From NCBI GenBank assembly GCA_030147505.1, contig JASBVG010000114.1:1-52459 (forward strand): a stretch of DNA of 52,459 nt. Reading direction: 5' to 3'. The stretch comes from Tardiphaga sp. GTDB taxonomy: Bacteria > Pseudomonadota > Alphaproteobacteria > Rhizobiales > Xanthobacteraceae. Position numbers and translations under genes: made by a program. The notes beneath the pieces are model-generated. The model saw nothing but the letters and a program-made list of their open reading frames with translations, ran no database searches and was not told the DNA's origin. Every line of letters starts with the position of its first letter. The stretch's first letter is position 1. Shown here piece by piece: positions 26,969-35,544 of the stretch.

Positions 26969-29204
26969 AATTATAGGAGCCGTAGCGGTGGTAGTAATAA
27001 CCGTACTCTCCATAACCATAATTGGCGTAGCGCTGCATATCGACCTGGGTCAGGACGGTGCCCGCCACCGGAACGTTCAGGCGCGCCATCTGGATGATAG
27101 TGTTGCGAACGACGGGAACCGGCGTCTCGCCCCAGCGGACCACCAGCACGATCTTGTCGACCAGCTTGGCGACAATCTGCGCGTCGGCCAGCGGCGCGAA
27201 CGGCGGCGTGTCGATCACGACCAAGTCGTAGAAGCCCCGAACCCGCTTGACGAACTCCGCCATCTGATTGGACCGGAGCAGGTCCATCGGGCTGGGGCTG
27301 CGGCGGCCGGCGGTCAGGATTTCGACGTTCGACCGCGGATCGCGATGGACGACATCCTCCAGCCGGGCCGAGCCGCTGATCACTTCGGCCAGACCCGCCT
27401 GGTTGTCGAGCCCAAACACCTTGTGCACGCGCGGGCGGCGGAGATCGGCGTCGATCAGTAGCACGCGCCCATAGCCGTCCAGCGCCGAGCGCGCGAAGGT
27501 GCTCGACAGGAAGGTCTTGCCTTCGCCGGGCAGCGACGAGGTGACCATAATGACGCGCGGCGGCTTGTCGACGTCGATCAGCGACAGAGCGTTGCGCAGG
27601 GTGCGTAGCCCTTCGGCGGTCTGCGACAGCGGGCTTTCGATGACGACGTCCTCAGGCGCGCCCTCACTCAGCTTCTCAGCCGGGACCAGCGACAACAGCG
27701 GCAGCCCGGTGAGATTCTCCAGCGCATCCGAGTTGCGGATCGTGTTCTCCAGCCGCTCGAGCAGGAACACCCCGCCGATTCCGACCAGGAACGAGATTAG
27801 CAAAGCCGCCATCACGGCGTTGGTCTTGTTTGGATAGGCCGCGCTCAGCGGCACGTTCGCCTGGGCGACGATCCGCGCATCCGGCGTCTGGATGCCGACC
27901 TGCTCGCGGGTTTCCTTGAAGCGGTTGAGGAAATTCTCATAGAGCGTCTTGGCAGCGTCGGCCTGCCGCTCCAACTCGCGCAGCCGCACCTCGGCGATGC
28001 CCGACGCGCCCGTCCGCCCCCGCGCGGAGGCGAGGCTTCCGGCGAGCGCCGCTTCGCGGGCTGATGCCACCGCCAGCTCGTTCGCGGTGGACTGGCCGAT
28101 CTTCTTCACCTCGACCGATATCTTTTCGCGCAGGTCGCGCAGTTCGGCATTGGCGTTGATGATCTTGGGATGCTGCGCCGCATAGGTCGTCTTGAGTTCG
28201 GACAGCTTGCGAAGAACTTCGGCTTCCTGCTGCCGCAGATTCTGGATCAGCGGCGATTCCAGCGTGCCGGTGGAGGCATCCAGCCCGGCACCGCTCTCGG
28301 TGAGGCGGCGGATCTGGCCCAGCTGGGCGGCCTTTTCGGCGCGCGCGACCCGCGCCATGACGAGCGCGGTATTGATCTCGCTCATCTGCTGGCTGTCGAC
28401 GCTGGCGCCCGTGGCGCCGCCGACCAGCCCGGTGGCGGCACGATAGGCCGAGGCTTCCTGATCGGCCGCAAGCGCCGCGCTCTTCAGTTCGGCGACCCGG
28501 CCTTCCAGCCAGGAGCCGGCGCGCCGCGTCGCATCGTATTTAGTCTCAATCTGGTCGGAGATGAACACCTCGGCCAGCGTGTTCGCGAGCAGCGCCGCCT
28601 TGGCGGGATCGCGCGACGTGGCGGTGATGGTCAGCACATAAGAGCGCGGCTGGATCTTGACGATGATCGTCGAGCCGACCGCCTTGATCAGCCGCGAGCG
28701 CTCCCGCGCCGCCGCCGCGGGCGGCAGCGCCCTCGGCGGCAGGGCAAGCGACATCTGATCCTTGCCCGAGGCGAACCAGGTCGACGGATCGAGCAGTTCG
28801 AAGCTGCCCTGCGAGGCTTCAAGCTGCTTGCGCGCCGCCGCCGAATATTCGGGATCGTTGTAGAGCTTGAGCTTGTCGATCAGCTTGCCGATCAGGGTCG
28901 GCGACCGCAGGATCGTGGCCTGCGTCTCCATCCCGGCAAGGTCGGGTGCGATACCGCCGACGACCTGCTCGACATTCACGATCTGGGTCTTCTGGGTGTT
29001 GATCGCAACCGAGGACGTCGCAGAAAATAGCGGCGTCATCTGGAACACGACGAGCGCCGCCAGCAGCGTAATGCTGATGACAGACGCCGCCAGAACCTTC
29101 CAGCGGCGCCGTACGACACCAATCAGACCTCTGACATCGAAGGCATTGGTCGAACCTGCCTGCGCTATATCATCGGGCGCAAGCTTACCTAAAGCGTAAT
29201 CCAC
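26952..29204 (-). CDS. Polysaccharide co-polymerase / tyrosine autokinase (Wzc-like BY-kinase)
   Basis: A 750-residue inner-membrane protein. Transmembrane helices near 37-56 and 462-482 enclose a Wzz-type periplasmic domain with coiled-coil regions (about 230-440). The cytoplasmic kinase has Walker A SSLPGEGKT (556-564), Walker A-prime VLLIDADLRRP (581-591) and Walker B LVVIDTPP (661-668). The tail holds ten tyrosines in residues 726-746, the autophosphorylation cluster. Such proteins set chain length and drive Wzy-dependent export with a Wza partner (see 32476). The GTG start at 29204 follows GGAGG. No Wzb-type phosphatase is seen; a PPP-type phosphatase lies four genes upstream. Confidence 0.93.
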   Translation of the reverse strand: MDYALGKLAPDDIAQAGSTNAFDVRGLIGVVRRRWKVLAASVISITLLAALVVFQMTPLFSATSSVAINTQKTQIVNVEQVVGGIAPDLAGMETQATILRSPTLIGKLIDKLKLYNDPEYSAAARKQLEASQGSFELLDPSTWFASGKDQMSLALPPRALPPAAAARERSRLIKAVGSTIIVKIQPRSYVLTITATSRDPAKAALLANTLAEVFISDQIETKYDATRRAGSWLEGRVAELKSAALAADQEASAYRAATGLVGGATGASVDSQQMSEINTALVMARVARAEKAAQLGQIRRLTESGAGLDASTGTLESPLIQNLRQQEAEVLRKLSELKTTYAAQHPKIINANAELRDLREKISVEVKKIGQSTANELAVASAREAALAGSLASARGRTGASGIAEVRLRELERQADAAKTLYENFLNRFKETREQVGIQTPDARIVAQANVPLSAAYPNKTNAVMAALLISFLVGIGGVFLLERLENTIRNSDALENLTGLPLLSLVPAEKLSEGAPEDVVIESPLSQTAEGLRTLRNALSLIDVDKPPRVIMVTSSLPGEGKTFLSSTFARSALDGYGRVLLIDADLRRPRVHKVFGLDNQAGLAEVISGSARLEDVVHRDPRSNVEILTAGRRSPSPMDLLRSNQMAEFVKRVRGFYDLVVIDTPPFAPLADAQIVAKLVDKIVLVVRWGETPVPVVRNTIIQMARLNVPVAGTVLTQVDMQRYANYGYGEYGYYYHRYGSYNYGNQA

Positions 29205-29226
29205 CTATGCCTCCGTGAAGCGGGCC

Positions 29227-30537
29227 TCAGAACGACAGTCTGACGAACACCGTTCCCTTGTTCCGGGTATAATCCGCGTTGGCAATGTTGGACGAGCGCT
29301 TCGCATATTCCCAATTCGCGCCGAAGGTGACCTGGCGGCTGAGAAGATAGTTGAGCCCGGCATTGGCGAAGACGAGATCGTCGTCGCGGCCTGGGGGCAG
29401 CAGCGCCGGCGCGCGGATCGCACCCAGGATATACTTGTTCTTGTCGTAGCGCAGACCGGCCTGCAGCTGGATGAAGCGGGTCAGGTCATGCTCCACGCGG
29501 ACACCGAAGTTGGTCGAGATGAAGCCGCGATAGCCGACGATCGTGGTTTCCTGGATGCCGCGGTTCGAGAAGATCGAGACCGTCGTCAGGCGGGTCGGGT
29601 TCCAGCGCAGGTTCGCGCCATAGGCCAAACCGCCGTAGTTCTGGAACGCCGGCGACTTGTAGTTGCGGTGCATGTAGCCGACGAAGGTCTCGCCCGAGAT
29701 GACGTTGGTCAGGTCGAACTTCACTCCGCCGGTCAGGCGATAGCCCTTGGCGTCGCGGTTGAACCCGGTATCGTCCAGTGGCAGGCGATAGGCGACGCGG
29801 TCATAGAGCCCGCGGCCATAGATACGGTAGCCCGGCGAGAATTCGTAGCTGATCTCGCCACCCAGGGCGAGATACTGGCGATCGCGATCGTCGTTGTTGA
29901 TCACGACATTGTTGCCCTGGCGACCGTCGTCGAAGTTCAGCTTCTCATAGTCGACGATCGTGCGCAGCTGCAGCCGGCCGACTTCGCGGGCCAGGCCGCC
30001 GCCGGCGGTGAAGGAGGTGTAGCGGACCGGCGAGCGGGCCGTGACCGGGCTGTCGGGCGCGCCACGCTCTTCGGTCGTGCGGCGGAAGCCGGCGTTGAAG
30101 GTGACCGAGGTGTCGCGCAGCAGCTCCGCGACCACGTCGCCGTTGATGTTCCAGTTCGTGCGGCTCTCATTGTCGAGCTTCGAATATTCGTAGCGATCGG
30201 CACCGGCCGAGAAGTTCGCCTTGTAGGCGCTCGTGTCCGAGGTTAGCCGGATGCTCGGCGAGATCTTGAAGTAGGTGTCGTCGCGCTTGTTGTTTTCCGT
30301 GGCGTAGACATTGCTGTCGACGACGGCCGCCCCTTCGAGGCCCAGGAAGGCGCGGAAGGCGCCGACGCGGGCACCGACCGGCTCGAGCTTGGGCGGCTGC
30401 TCCTTCTCGGCTTCCAGCTTCGACCCGCGCTCCTGTGCGTTAGCAGTGCCAGATACGGTGAGCAGAAGCCCCGACGCAACCGCCGCGAGTGAAATTCCGG
30501 ACGCGCGCGAGCGCAGTGCGTTTACCCGATACGTCAT
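29227..30537 (-). CDS. Outer-membrane beta-barrel protein of the exopolysaccharide operon
   Basis: A 436-residue protein. ATG 30537 is chosen because AAGGGGG lies just upstream and a signal peptide follows (SLAAVASGLLLTVSGTANAQ). The mature part is made of alternating aromatic/polar strands (GYRIYGRGLYDRVAYRLPL, FGANWEYAKRSS) and ends in Phe (VFVRLSF), the C-terminal signature of outer-membrane barrels. It resembles the BBP2-type putative porins that accompany Wza/Wzc genes in sphingomonads and exosortase-linked loci. It may be the outer-membrane part of secretion or anchor the polymer. It lies 22 bases upstream of the kinase gene. Confidence 0.82.
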   Translation of the reverse strand: MTYRVNALRSRASGISLAAVASGLLLTVSGTANAQERGSKLEAEKEQPPKLEPVGARVGAFRAFLGLEGAAVVDSNVYATENNKRDDTYFKISPSIRLTSDTSAYKANFSAGADRYEYSKLDNESRTNWNINGDVVAELLRDTSVTFNAGFRRTTEERGAPDSPVTARSPVRYTSFTAGGGLAREVGRLQLRTIVDYEKLNFDDGRQGNNVVINNDDRDRQYLALGGEISYEFSPGYRIYGRGLYDRVAYRLPLDDTGFNRDAKGYRLTGGVKFDLTNVISGETFVGYMHRNYKSPAFQNYGGLAYGANLRWNPTRLTTVSIFSNRGIQETTIVGYRGFISTNFGVRVEHDLTRFIQLQAGLRYDKNKYILGAIRAPALLPPGRDDDLVFANAGLNYLLSRQVTFGANWEYAKRSSNIANADYTRNKGTVFVRLSF

Positions 30538-30636
30538 GAAAACCCCCTTGATGGAATACGCGGTTCTACGGCACAGCACCTCACCCCGATCGGGAAGCTG
30601 CGCCGGTACGCTATCAACACTGATCGTGCAGGAAAC

Positions 30637-31371
30637 TCAGCTCGGGCTGGCGTTGGCCTGAGCCGGATTCTCAGTCACGTCATTGTTGGCCACCGTGGTG
30701 CTCTGATCGGCAGCGGCCTCCTGCGCGGCAACCTGGGCCGCCGCTTCGGGAACCGCCGCAACGATCGCAGCGGACTGCTCCGGAACCGCGGCAGCAACCG
30801 CAGCAGCCTGCGTCGGCACCGCCGTCGCGATGGCGACGGCTGCAGTCGGAACCGCAGCGGCAACTGCCGGAGCGGCAGCCGGAACGGCGACCGCGATAGC
30901 GACGGCCGAGGCAGGGACCGCGGCGGCGATCGCCGGAGCGGCGCTTGGAACGGCGACCGCGATGGCGACGGCCGCGGTCGGTACTGCGGCGGCAACCGCC
31001 GGGGCGGCGGCCGGAACCGCCGTAGCGATGGCGACCGCCTGATCGGGGAGCGCCGCCGCAATGGCGGCCGCCGCGTTCGGAACCGCCGTGGCGATCTCCA
31101 CCGCAGCCGACGGCACCGCCGAGGCGATCGCGGCCGCAGAGTCGGGAACAGCCGTCGCGATGGCGGCTGCCGCCGCCGGGTTCTGCTGGGCAATGGTCAC
31201 CGCGTCAGCGGGGCTCGCGACAGCTGCCGCGACTGCCTGCTCGACCGTCAGAGCGGCCTGCGCGAACACGACCGTTGACTGCGGGAGCATGACTGCCGTG
31301 GACAGCGCTGCAGCGGCAGCAATGCGAACCGCGACCGAACGCGGCGTTCCCCTCATGCGCTTAATTCCCAT
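30637..31371 (-). CDS. Secreted Ala/Val/Pro 11-residue repeat protein
   Basis: A 244-residue protein. ATG 31371 is chosen because AGGGG lies nine bases upstream; the upstream in-frame TTG at 31389 is weaker. A signal peptide ends near residue 38 (STAVMLPQSTVVFAQ). Residues 70-212 are thirteen tandem units of exactly eleven residues with consensus A-[IV]-A-x-A-[VL]-P-x-x-A-x, followed by an acidic, Asn/Gln-rich tail. The regular spacing of small and branched residues suggests a stacked solenoid or fibre. The position upstream of the outer-membrane barrel and kinase suggests a periplasmic or extracellular structural part of the polymer machinery. No family is recognised. Confidence 0.75.
   Translation of the reverse strand: MGIKRMRGTPRSVAVRIAAAAALSTAVMLPQSTVVFAQAALTVEQAVAAAVASPADAVTIAQQNPAAAAAIATAVPDSAAAIASAVPSAAVEIATAVPNAAAAIAAALPDQAVAIATAVPAAAPAVAAAVPTAAVAIAVAVPSAAPAIAAAVPASAVAIAVAVPAAAPAVAAAVPTAAVAIATAVPTQAAAVAAAVPEQSAAIVAAVPEAAAQVAAQEAAADQSTTVANNDVTENPAQANASPS
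30736..31164 (-). repeat. Thirteen tandem 33-base coding repeats
   Basis: This block encodes residues 70-212 of the Ala/Val/Pro protein. Each unit is 33 bases, and the units differ mostly at the residue after the A-x-A core and around the Pro. Neighbouring pairs such as units 5-6 and 9-10 are nearly identical, as expected from expansion by slippage or unequal recombination. The opposite strand is also open and low-complexity but is a by-product of the repeat. Confidence 0.85.
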
Positions 31372-31623
31372 CACCCTGTTCCCCTGCAAACTAAACCGAT
31401 ACCGACTGAATCACATACCCCGCACAAGCATACGCAAAGCCTTCTCCAGGCGCAAGCTTACGCACCCGAAACTGCGATCTTCTCCCCATCCAGAGGAGTG
31501 CATTTCGCGCACCATCGCTATCTCCATGACATGGAATTGATGCGAAGAATACCGCCCCCCCCCAAACGAGCTGCGCTGAAGCTCACAGTTTCCAACATTT
31601 CTGCCAACCGTTGCGCGCAAGCA

Positions 31624-32430
31624 TCACTTTTTCGCTGAGACCGTAAGGATTTCGCAACGCCCTGCCTCGATCAGCGCCGAACTGAGCCGTCCAGTAGCAT
31701 AGGCGCCGGTGTCGACCCCGATTCGGAACGGTGTGGTCTGCGCCTCAAACGCGACGCTGTGTCCATGGACCACGCGGCAGGGTAGGCTCCTCGAATTGCT
31801 CAGGAACGGCTCGCGGATCGTCAACATGTCGTGGCGGCTCTGCCGGGACAACGCCTTACCCGGCCGCAGCCCAGCATGGACGAACAGATAGTCGCCCAGC
31901 CGGATGCTGATCTCCAGCCCCTTCAGAAAGTGGCGGTGATGTGCCGGCAGTGCCGAACGCAGCGCATCGGCGATGATGTGATCGCGCTCTGCTATATCCG
32001 ACATCTGTGGCAGTGCAACCCGATAGCTGGCCAGCGTCGCCAACCCGCCCCAGCGGAGCCATTCGCGGATCAGCGGAGGCTCGTTTAGCGCTTCCAGCAG
32101 GAAATCCTCGTGATTCCCTATTAGGAACCGCGTCGGCCACCCTGCGAAATCCCCGCGCGACAGATACTCGATCACCCCCGCGGAATCGGGACCACGGTCG
32201 ATATAGTCGCCAAGGAAGATAATTCCGACGTTCAGCCCGCAGTCACGCCCCGAATGCATGATGCGCTCCTCGAGACGCTTGAGGAGATCGAGACACCCAT
32301 GGACGTCGCCGATTGCGTAGATGCGCGTGCCTTCCGGAAAACCATATTGCGGAGCTTCCTTCTTTGCCCAGGGAAGGAATCTGGTGATGCTGCTCACACC
32401 CCGCACGATCGTAATCCGCACATTGATCAA
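31624..32430 (-). CDS. PPP-type metallophosphoesterase (Ser/Thr phosphatase-like)
   Basis: A 268-residue protein with all metal-binding motifs of the PPP phosphatases: GDVHG near 41-45, GDYIDRGPDS near 74-83, GNHE near 105-108, and later VHAG and VHGHS. Known relatives dephosphorylate phosphoserine, phosphothreonine, phosphotyrosine or diadenosine tetraphosphate. It is the first reverse gene upstream of the repeat protein, and 45 bases separate it from the divergent export gene. In the absence of a low-molecular-weight tyrosine phosphatase it may be the partner of the Wzc-like kinase; that is inference. Confidence 0.85.
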   Translation of the reverse strand: MINVRITIVRGVSSITRFLPWAKKEAPQYGFPEGTRIYAIGDVHGCLDLLKRLEERIMHSGRDCGLNVGIIFLGDYIDRGPDSAGVIEYLSRGDFAGWPTRFLIGNHEDFLLEALNEPPLIREWLRWGGLATLASYRVALPQMSDIAERDHIIADALRSALPAHHRHFLKGLEISIRLGDYLFVHAGLRPGKALSRQSRHDMLTIREPFLSNSRSLPCRVVHGHSVAFEAQTTPFRIGVDTGAYATGRLSSALIEAGRCEILTVSAKK

Positions 32431-32475
32431 TCTTATCCGGAACTCTAGAGTTGGGCCTTCATAGCGAGAACGAGA
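32431..32475. promoter_or_regulatory. Divergent intergenic region of the export genes
   Basis: Only 45 bases separate the start of the reverse phosphatase gene from the forward Wza-like gene, so promoters for both directions must lie here or within the coding ends. The sequence contains a short palindrome (ACTCTAGAGT, 32441-32450). No convincing -35/-10 pair can be read by eye. Confidence 0.3.
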
Positions 32476-33051
32476 ATGGTACGGAAAAGCTTTTTTGGTC
32501 AGTTAATCACTGCTTCTACCATCACGCTCGCCTTTCAGGGGACGGCATGGGCACAATCCGAGCCTGCGCTCACGGCATCGTCGTTGGCAGGCCCAGAAGC
32601 CTATCGCCTCGGCGCTGGCGACAAGCTGCGAATCACCGTCTATCAGGAAGAAGAGATTTCCGGAGAGTATGAGGTCGACAGCTCGGGCAATGTTTCGCTC
32701 AAGCTGATCGGCCCCGTATCGGCGATTAATCACACCCTTCCCGAGCTAGTAAAGATTATTGAGGAGAAGCTGCGCGACGGCTATCTGCTCAATCCGCGGG
32801 TTGCGATCGACGTGCTGAACTATCGCCCCTTTTATGTGCTGGGCGAGGTGAACTCGCCGGGCAGCTTTCCCTATGTCGCAGGCATGACCGTGCTAAAGGC
32901 GATTGCTCTGGCAGGTGGCTACACGTTCCGTGCACGCACGAGCAAGATCGAGCTGTTCCGAGCGAACGAGCCCGACAAAGCGATCTTAGTTGACCAGAAC
33001 ACCCTGCTGCTGCCGGGTGACATTATCAAGATCAAGGAACGTTTCTTTTGA
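32476..33051 (+). CDS. Polysaccharide export protein (Wza-like)
   Basis: A 191-residue periplasmic/outer-membrane protein. The signal peptide ends near AWAQ (about 27). A Poly_export domain follows (YRLGAGDKLRITVYQEEEIS, VDSSGNVSLKLIGPV) and then a SLBB-type domain (FYVLGEVNSPGSFPYVAGM, ALAGGYTFRA), ending LLPGDIIKIKERFF. It is short compared with E. coli Wza (about 380 residues) and lacks the C-terminal transmembrane helix and the lipobox cysteine, as do several sphingomonad homologues. It would work with the Wzc-like kinase and perhaps the beta-barrel at 29227 to move the polymer outward. Confidence 0.92.
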   Translation: MVRKSFFGQLITASTITLAFQGTAWAQSEPALTASSLAGPEAYRLGAGDKLRITVYQEEEISGEYEVDSSGNVSLKLIGPVSAINHTLPELVKIIEEKLRDGYLLNPRVAIDVLNYRPFYVLGEVNSPGSFPYVAGMTVLKAIALAGGYTFRARTSKIELFRANEPDKAILVDQNTLLLPGDIIKIKERFF

Positions 33052-33100
33052 TCATCATCGGCGGCGCGGTGATCGCGGCAGATGCCCGCCGGCCTGTGCA

Positions 33101-34423
33101 CTATTTTGCGCCGTGGCCCCGCGTCATGACGCGCAGTGTCTTGAGGACGATATAGACGTCCAGCCAAAACGAGAAATTTTTCACATAGTAGAAATCGAGG
33201 TGGAGCTTCCGCGTCACTTCGGGTACCTCGTAAACATGCCCTTGGTTAACCTGGGCCCAGCCCGTGATACCTGGCTTGATGATATGCCTATAATGATAGA
33301 AGGGAATCTCCTTCTCATACCATTCGGCGAGCGCCAGAGCTTCTGGTCGAGGCCCGATCAGACTCATCTGCCCCCGACAAACGTCGATTAATTGCGGCAA
33401 TTCATCGAGACGATATTTGCGCAGCATGGCTCCCATCCGAGTTATGCGCGGATCGTTGTCACGAGTGATCGCGTTCAGCCGGCAGCGGGCGCTGTCGTCT
33501 TCATGCTTCATCGTTCTAAATTTGTGGACAGTGAACACCCGTTTGCGAAAGCCTACCCGCTGCTGCCGGAACAGTACTGGACCAGGAGAATCGAGCCGAA
33601 TCGCGACTGCGATCAGCGTAAGCAGCGGCGCAAAGGCAACCAAGCAGATCAGCGCCGCGATTCGATCCGCAATTCCTTTAACCACCAGATAAATGTCATT
33701 TGGATTCAGCGAACCTAGCGTATTTTCAGAAAGGTGTTCGATTTCGACCTGACCAATCAGATTCTCGATTGCATCCTTGACGTGGTAGACCGGTACACCC
33801 TCCAGCGCGAATTGCGCGATGCGGTTCCGCCATTCATCCGAATGACTGGCCCTCAGGTCAACCACTACACCGTTGAGCGGAGCATTCTCAACGTCCGGCC
33901 GTACGAGCTGGGCCCATTTGATCCGTCTGATCGACGGCAATCGCTCCGTAGCCTCGCTCGGCACTACGCCCAGCACGATCCCGCGCCGATTAACGAAATA
34001 CAGATGAATCGTCGTAAAGTAAAGTACCGAAATCGTATAACCGGCCAACAGTTGAATAGTGGTATATTCGAGCCGGAGAAAAAGAAATATTGCGGTGAGA
34101 ACGGAAAACCAGAGCGTTAAGCTGGTTGCAATATACCCTCCCGACATGATACCCGGGAAGACATGGATTTTCTTGAAGCTCCAATATCCGATAATTATCG
34201 CAAGGGTGGTCGCGATTACTGTATTATATTGGTTGGGCGTGGTGACGTCCACCCCGTCCAGCAGGCCTCGAACCAATATCGGTATGCAGACCGCTAGCGT
34301 CACGCCGAACAATATCTGATAACGATCCTTACATATCAGGTTTGCCAGGGAAGATGTATTTCGCCCCTCTCGGGAATCGCGCACTCCTCCTGAAGGACAC
34401 CGGCTGAAAAAAAGATGCGTCAT
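33101..34423 (-). CDS. Polyprenyl-phosphate sugar-1-phosphate transferase (initiating enzyme)
   Basis: A 440-residue protein of the WbaP/WcaJ type. Four to five N-terminal hydrophobic segments (about 35-160) are followed by a Rossmann-like linker and a C-terminal catalytic domain with a reentrant hydrophobic segment (IAALICLVAFAPLLTLIAVAI), KFRTMKHEDD, LDELPQLIDVCRGQMSLIGPRPE and PGITGWAQVNQG. It transfers a hexose-1-phosphate from a nucleotide sugar to undecaprenyl phosphate, the first step of repeat-unit assembly. It converges with the Wza-like gene. Immediately upstream the locus breaks up into insertion sequences. Confidence 0.92.
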   Translation of the reverse strand: MTHLFFSRCPSGGVRDSREGRNTSSLANLICKDRYQILFGVTLAVCIPILVRGLLDGVDVTTPNQYNTVIATTLAIIIGYWSFKKIHVFPGIMSGGYIATSLTLWFSVLTAIFLFLRLEYTTIQLLAGYTISVLYFTTIHLYFVNRRGIVLGVVPSEATERLPSIRRIKWAQLVRPDVENAPLNGVVVDLRASHSDEWRNRIAQFALEGVPVYHVKDAIENLIGQVEIEHLSENTLGSLNPNDIYLVVKGIADRIAALICLVAFAPLLTLIAVAIRLDSPGPVLFRQQRVGFRKRVFTVHKFRTMKHEDDSARCRLNAITRDNDPRITRMGAMLRKYRLDELPQLIDVCRGQMSLIGPRPEALALAEWYEKEIPFYHYRHIIKPGITGWAQVNQGHVYEVPEVTRKLHLDFYYVKNFSFWLDVYIVLKTLRVMTRGHGAK

Positions 34424-34550
34424 CCCTGTTTATTCATCGCTCAATCCTGCGCATCCAAATTCTTAACGAACCGACGTAGCGAGCCCGAAACAAGAAAATT
34501 ACGCGTAGACGCCCGATCCCTACATGGAGCAATGCGTCGACCCTATCAAC

Positions 34551-34567
34551 CCCTAGGCGACCTAGGG
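34551..34567. repeat. Perfect hairpin at the edge of the IS block
   Basis: CCCTAGG (34551-34557) and CCTAGGG (34561-34567) form a seven-pair stem with a three-base loop. It contains two CTAG motifs, a preferred insertion target of several IS5 and IS701 group elements, and marks the left edge of the first IS5 remnant. No T run follows on either strand. Confidence 0.45.
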
Positions 34568-34571
34568 CCGA

Positions 34572-35240
34572 TCAACATTCAGCGCCACCAGATCATGGCG
34601 GCGGCTAGGTGTATGAAGCCGGCGAAATGGATGGAGCGCCGATCGTAGTGTGTCGCAAAGCGGCGAAATGCTTGAGGCGATTGAAACATCGCTCGATCCG
34701 GTTGCGCTGTTTGTAGAGTAGGGCGTCGTGAGGGATGCAGACCTTGCGATGACGCTTGAACGGGATCACGATCTGCGCCCCCATCTGCGCGATGGCCACT
34801 CGTAAGCCATTGCTGTCATCAGGTTTATCGGCGAGAATGGCCTCGGCTTGCTGACCTTCGAGCAAGGATGGAGCAGCGGTGATTTCATGGACCTGCCCAG
34901 CCGTTATGGAGAAGCGCAGCGGCCGCCCCAACGCGTCGGCGAGCATATGGATCTTGGTCGTCAGCCCTCCTCGGGAACCCCCCAGCGCCTGGTCTTGAGC
35001 CCCCCTTTTACGGTCGCTGCCTGCTGATGGGCGCGAACGATGATGCGGTCGATCATCAGATACTGATTGGCTCGATCGGCGGTGAGCACATCGAAAACCC
35101 GCTCCCATTCTCCGGCATCGCATCAGCGGCTGAAGCGCCGGTGCACGGTCTTCCAGCGGCCATAGCGCTCAGGCAGGTCGCACCAGTGCACGCCAGAGCG
35201 CAGAACCCACAAACATCCGCTCACAAACATGCCCCGGCTA
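34572..35240 (-). pseudogene. Truncated IS5-family transposase remnant
   Basis: Read on the reverse strand, three frames together give an IS5-group transposase: VLRSGVHWCDLPERYGRW, an in-frame TGA (35123-35125, probably from TGG), then ERVFDVLTADRANQYLMIDR, a frame change at an A4G6 run (35000-35009), GSRGGLTTKIHMLADALG, and LLYKQRNRIERCFNRLKHF. One more frameshift near 34662 separates this from RRSIHFAGFIHLAAAMIWW. The N-terminal 50 or so residues are missing; the sequence runs into an acyltransferase remnant. The A4Gn run is the usual programmed frameshift site, but the stop, the late frameshift and the truncation make this copy dead. Confidence 0.8.
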
Positions 35241-35422
35241 CAGCAATCGCGTTCGGGTTGTTGGCCTTTATTGCTCCGGGCGATCGATGGGCGCCGTGGT
35301 CGTTCCTGCTCATCGCGCTAGCGCTATTCGGAATCGTTCTGTGGCTTGACCGTTATGTTGATGGACCTATCCGTAGACGGCTGTCGGCGCGTCACGCAGC
35401 CCCCGCTCCACAAGTCGCCTGA
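35232..35422 (+). pseudogene. C-terminal remnant of an acyltransferase-3 family protein
   Basis: About 60 codons in the forward frame ending TGA at 35420-35422 encode two hydrophobic segments (AIAFGLLAFIAPG and SFLLIALALFGIVLWL) followed by DRYVDGPIRRRLSAR. That ending resembles the final transmembrane helix and basic tail of acyltransferase-3 (OafA-type) membrane O-acetyltransferases, which decorate surface polysaccharides. Everything upstream has been replaced by the IS5 remnant, so a glycan-modifying gene was probably lost here. The longer apparent frame starting upstream is a chance fusion through antisense IS sequence. Confidence 0.55.
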
Positions 35423-35544
35423 TCTCCCACCGCCTGGTTGGGCGGCCCTAATGCATCGTTGCGCGCTACCGACGCCGTCGAGTAGAGCGCGTTTTCGGAG
35501 GACACTCAGCACCTTAGGCAGCGTGGACAAATTCGGATTGGGTT

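Noticed and set aside
28170..30246. Two long forward open frames (28170-29030 and 29215-30246)
   Set aside because: They mirror the kinase and the beta-barrel genes; both true genes are on the reverse strand with start sites and domains.
30830..31042. Low-complexity forward frame of Ala, Thr and Gly repeats
   Set aside because: It is the complement of the 33-base repeats of the reverse Ala/Val/Pro protein.
30736..31164. CRISPR-like regular repeats
   Set aside because: The repeats are contiguous coding units of 33 bases without spacers, so they are not a CRISPR array. No CRISPR array is seen anywhere in the window.
31555..31563. Run of nine C as a phase-variation site
   Set aside because: It lies about 180 bases upstream of the repeat protein's start and outside any gene, so frame switching cannot apply; an effect on promoter spacing remains possible but unsupported.
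35027..35422. Single forward gene of 131 codons
   Set aside because: The first half is antisense to IS5 transposase sequence and only the last 60 codons are protein-like, so it is a chance fusion with an acyltransferase remnant.
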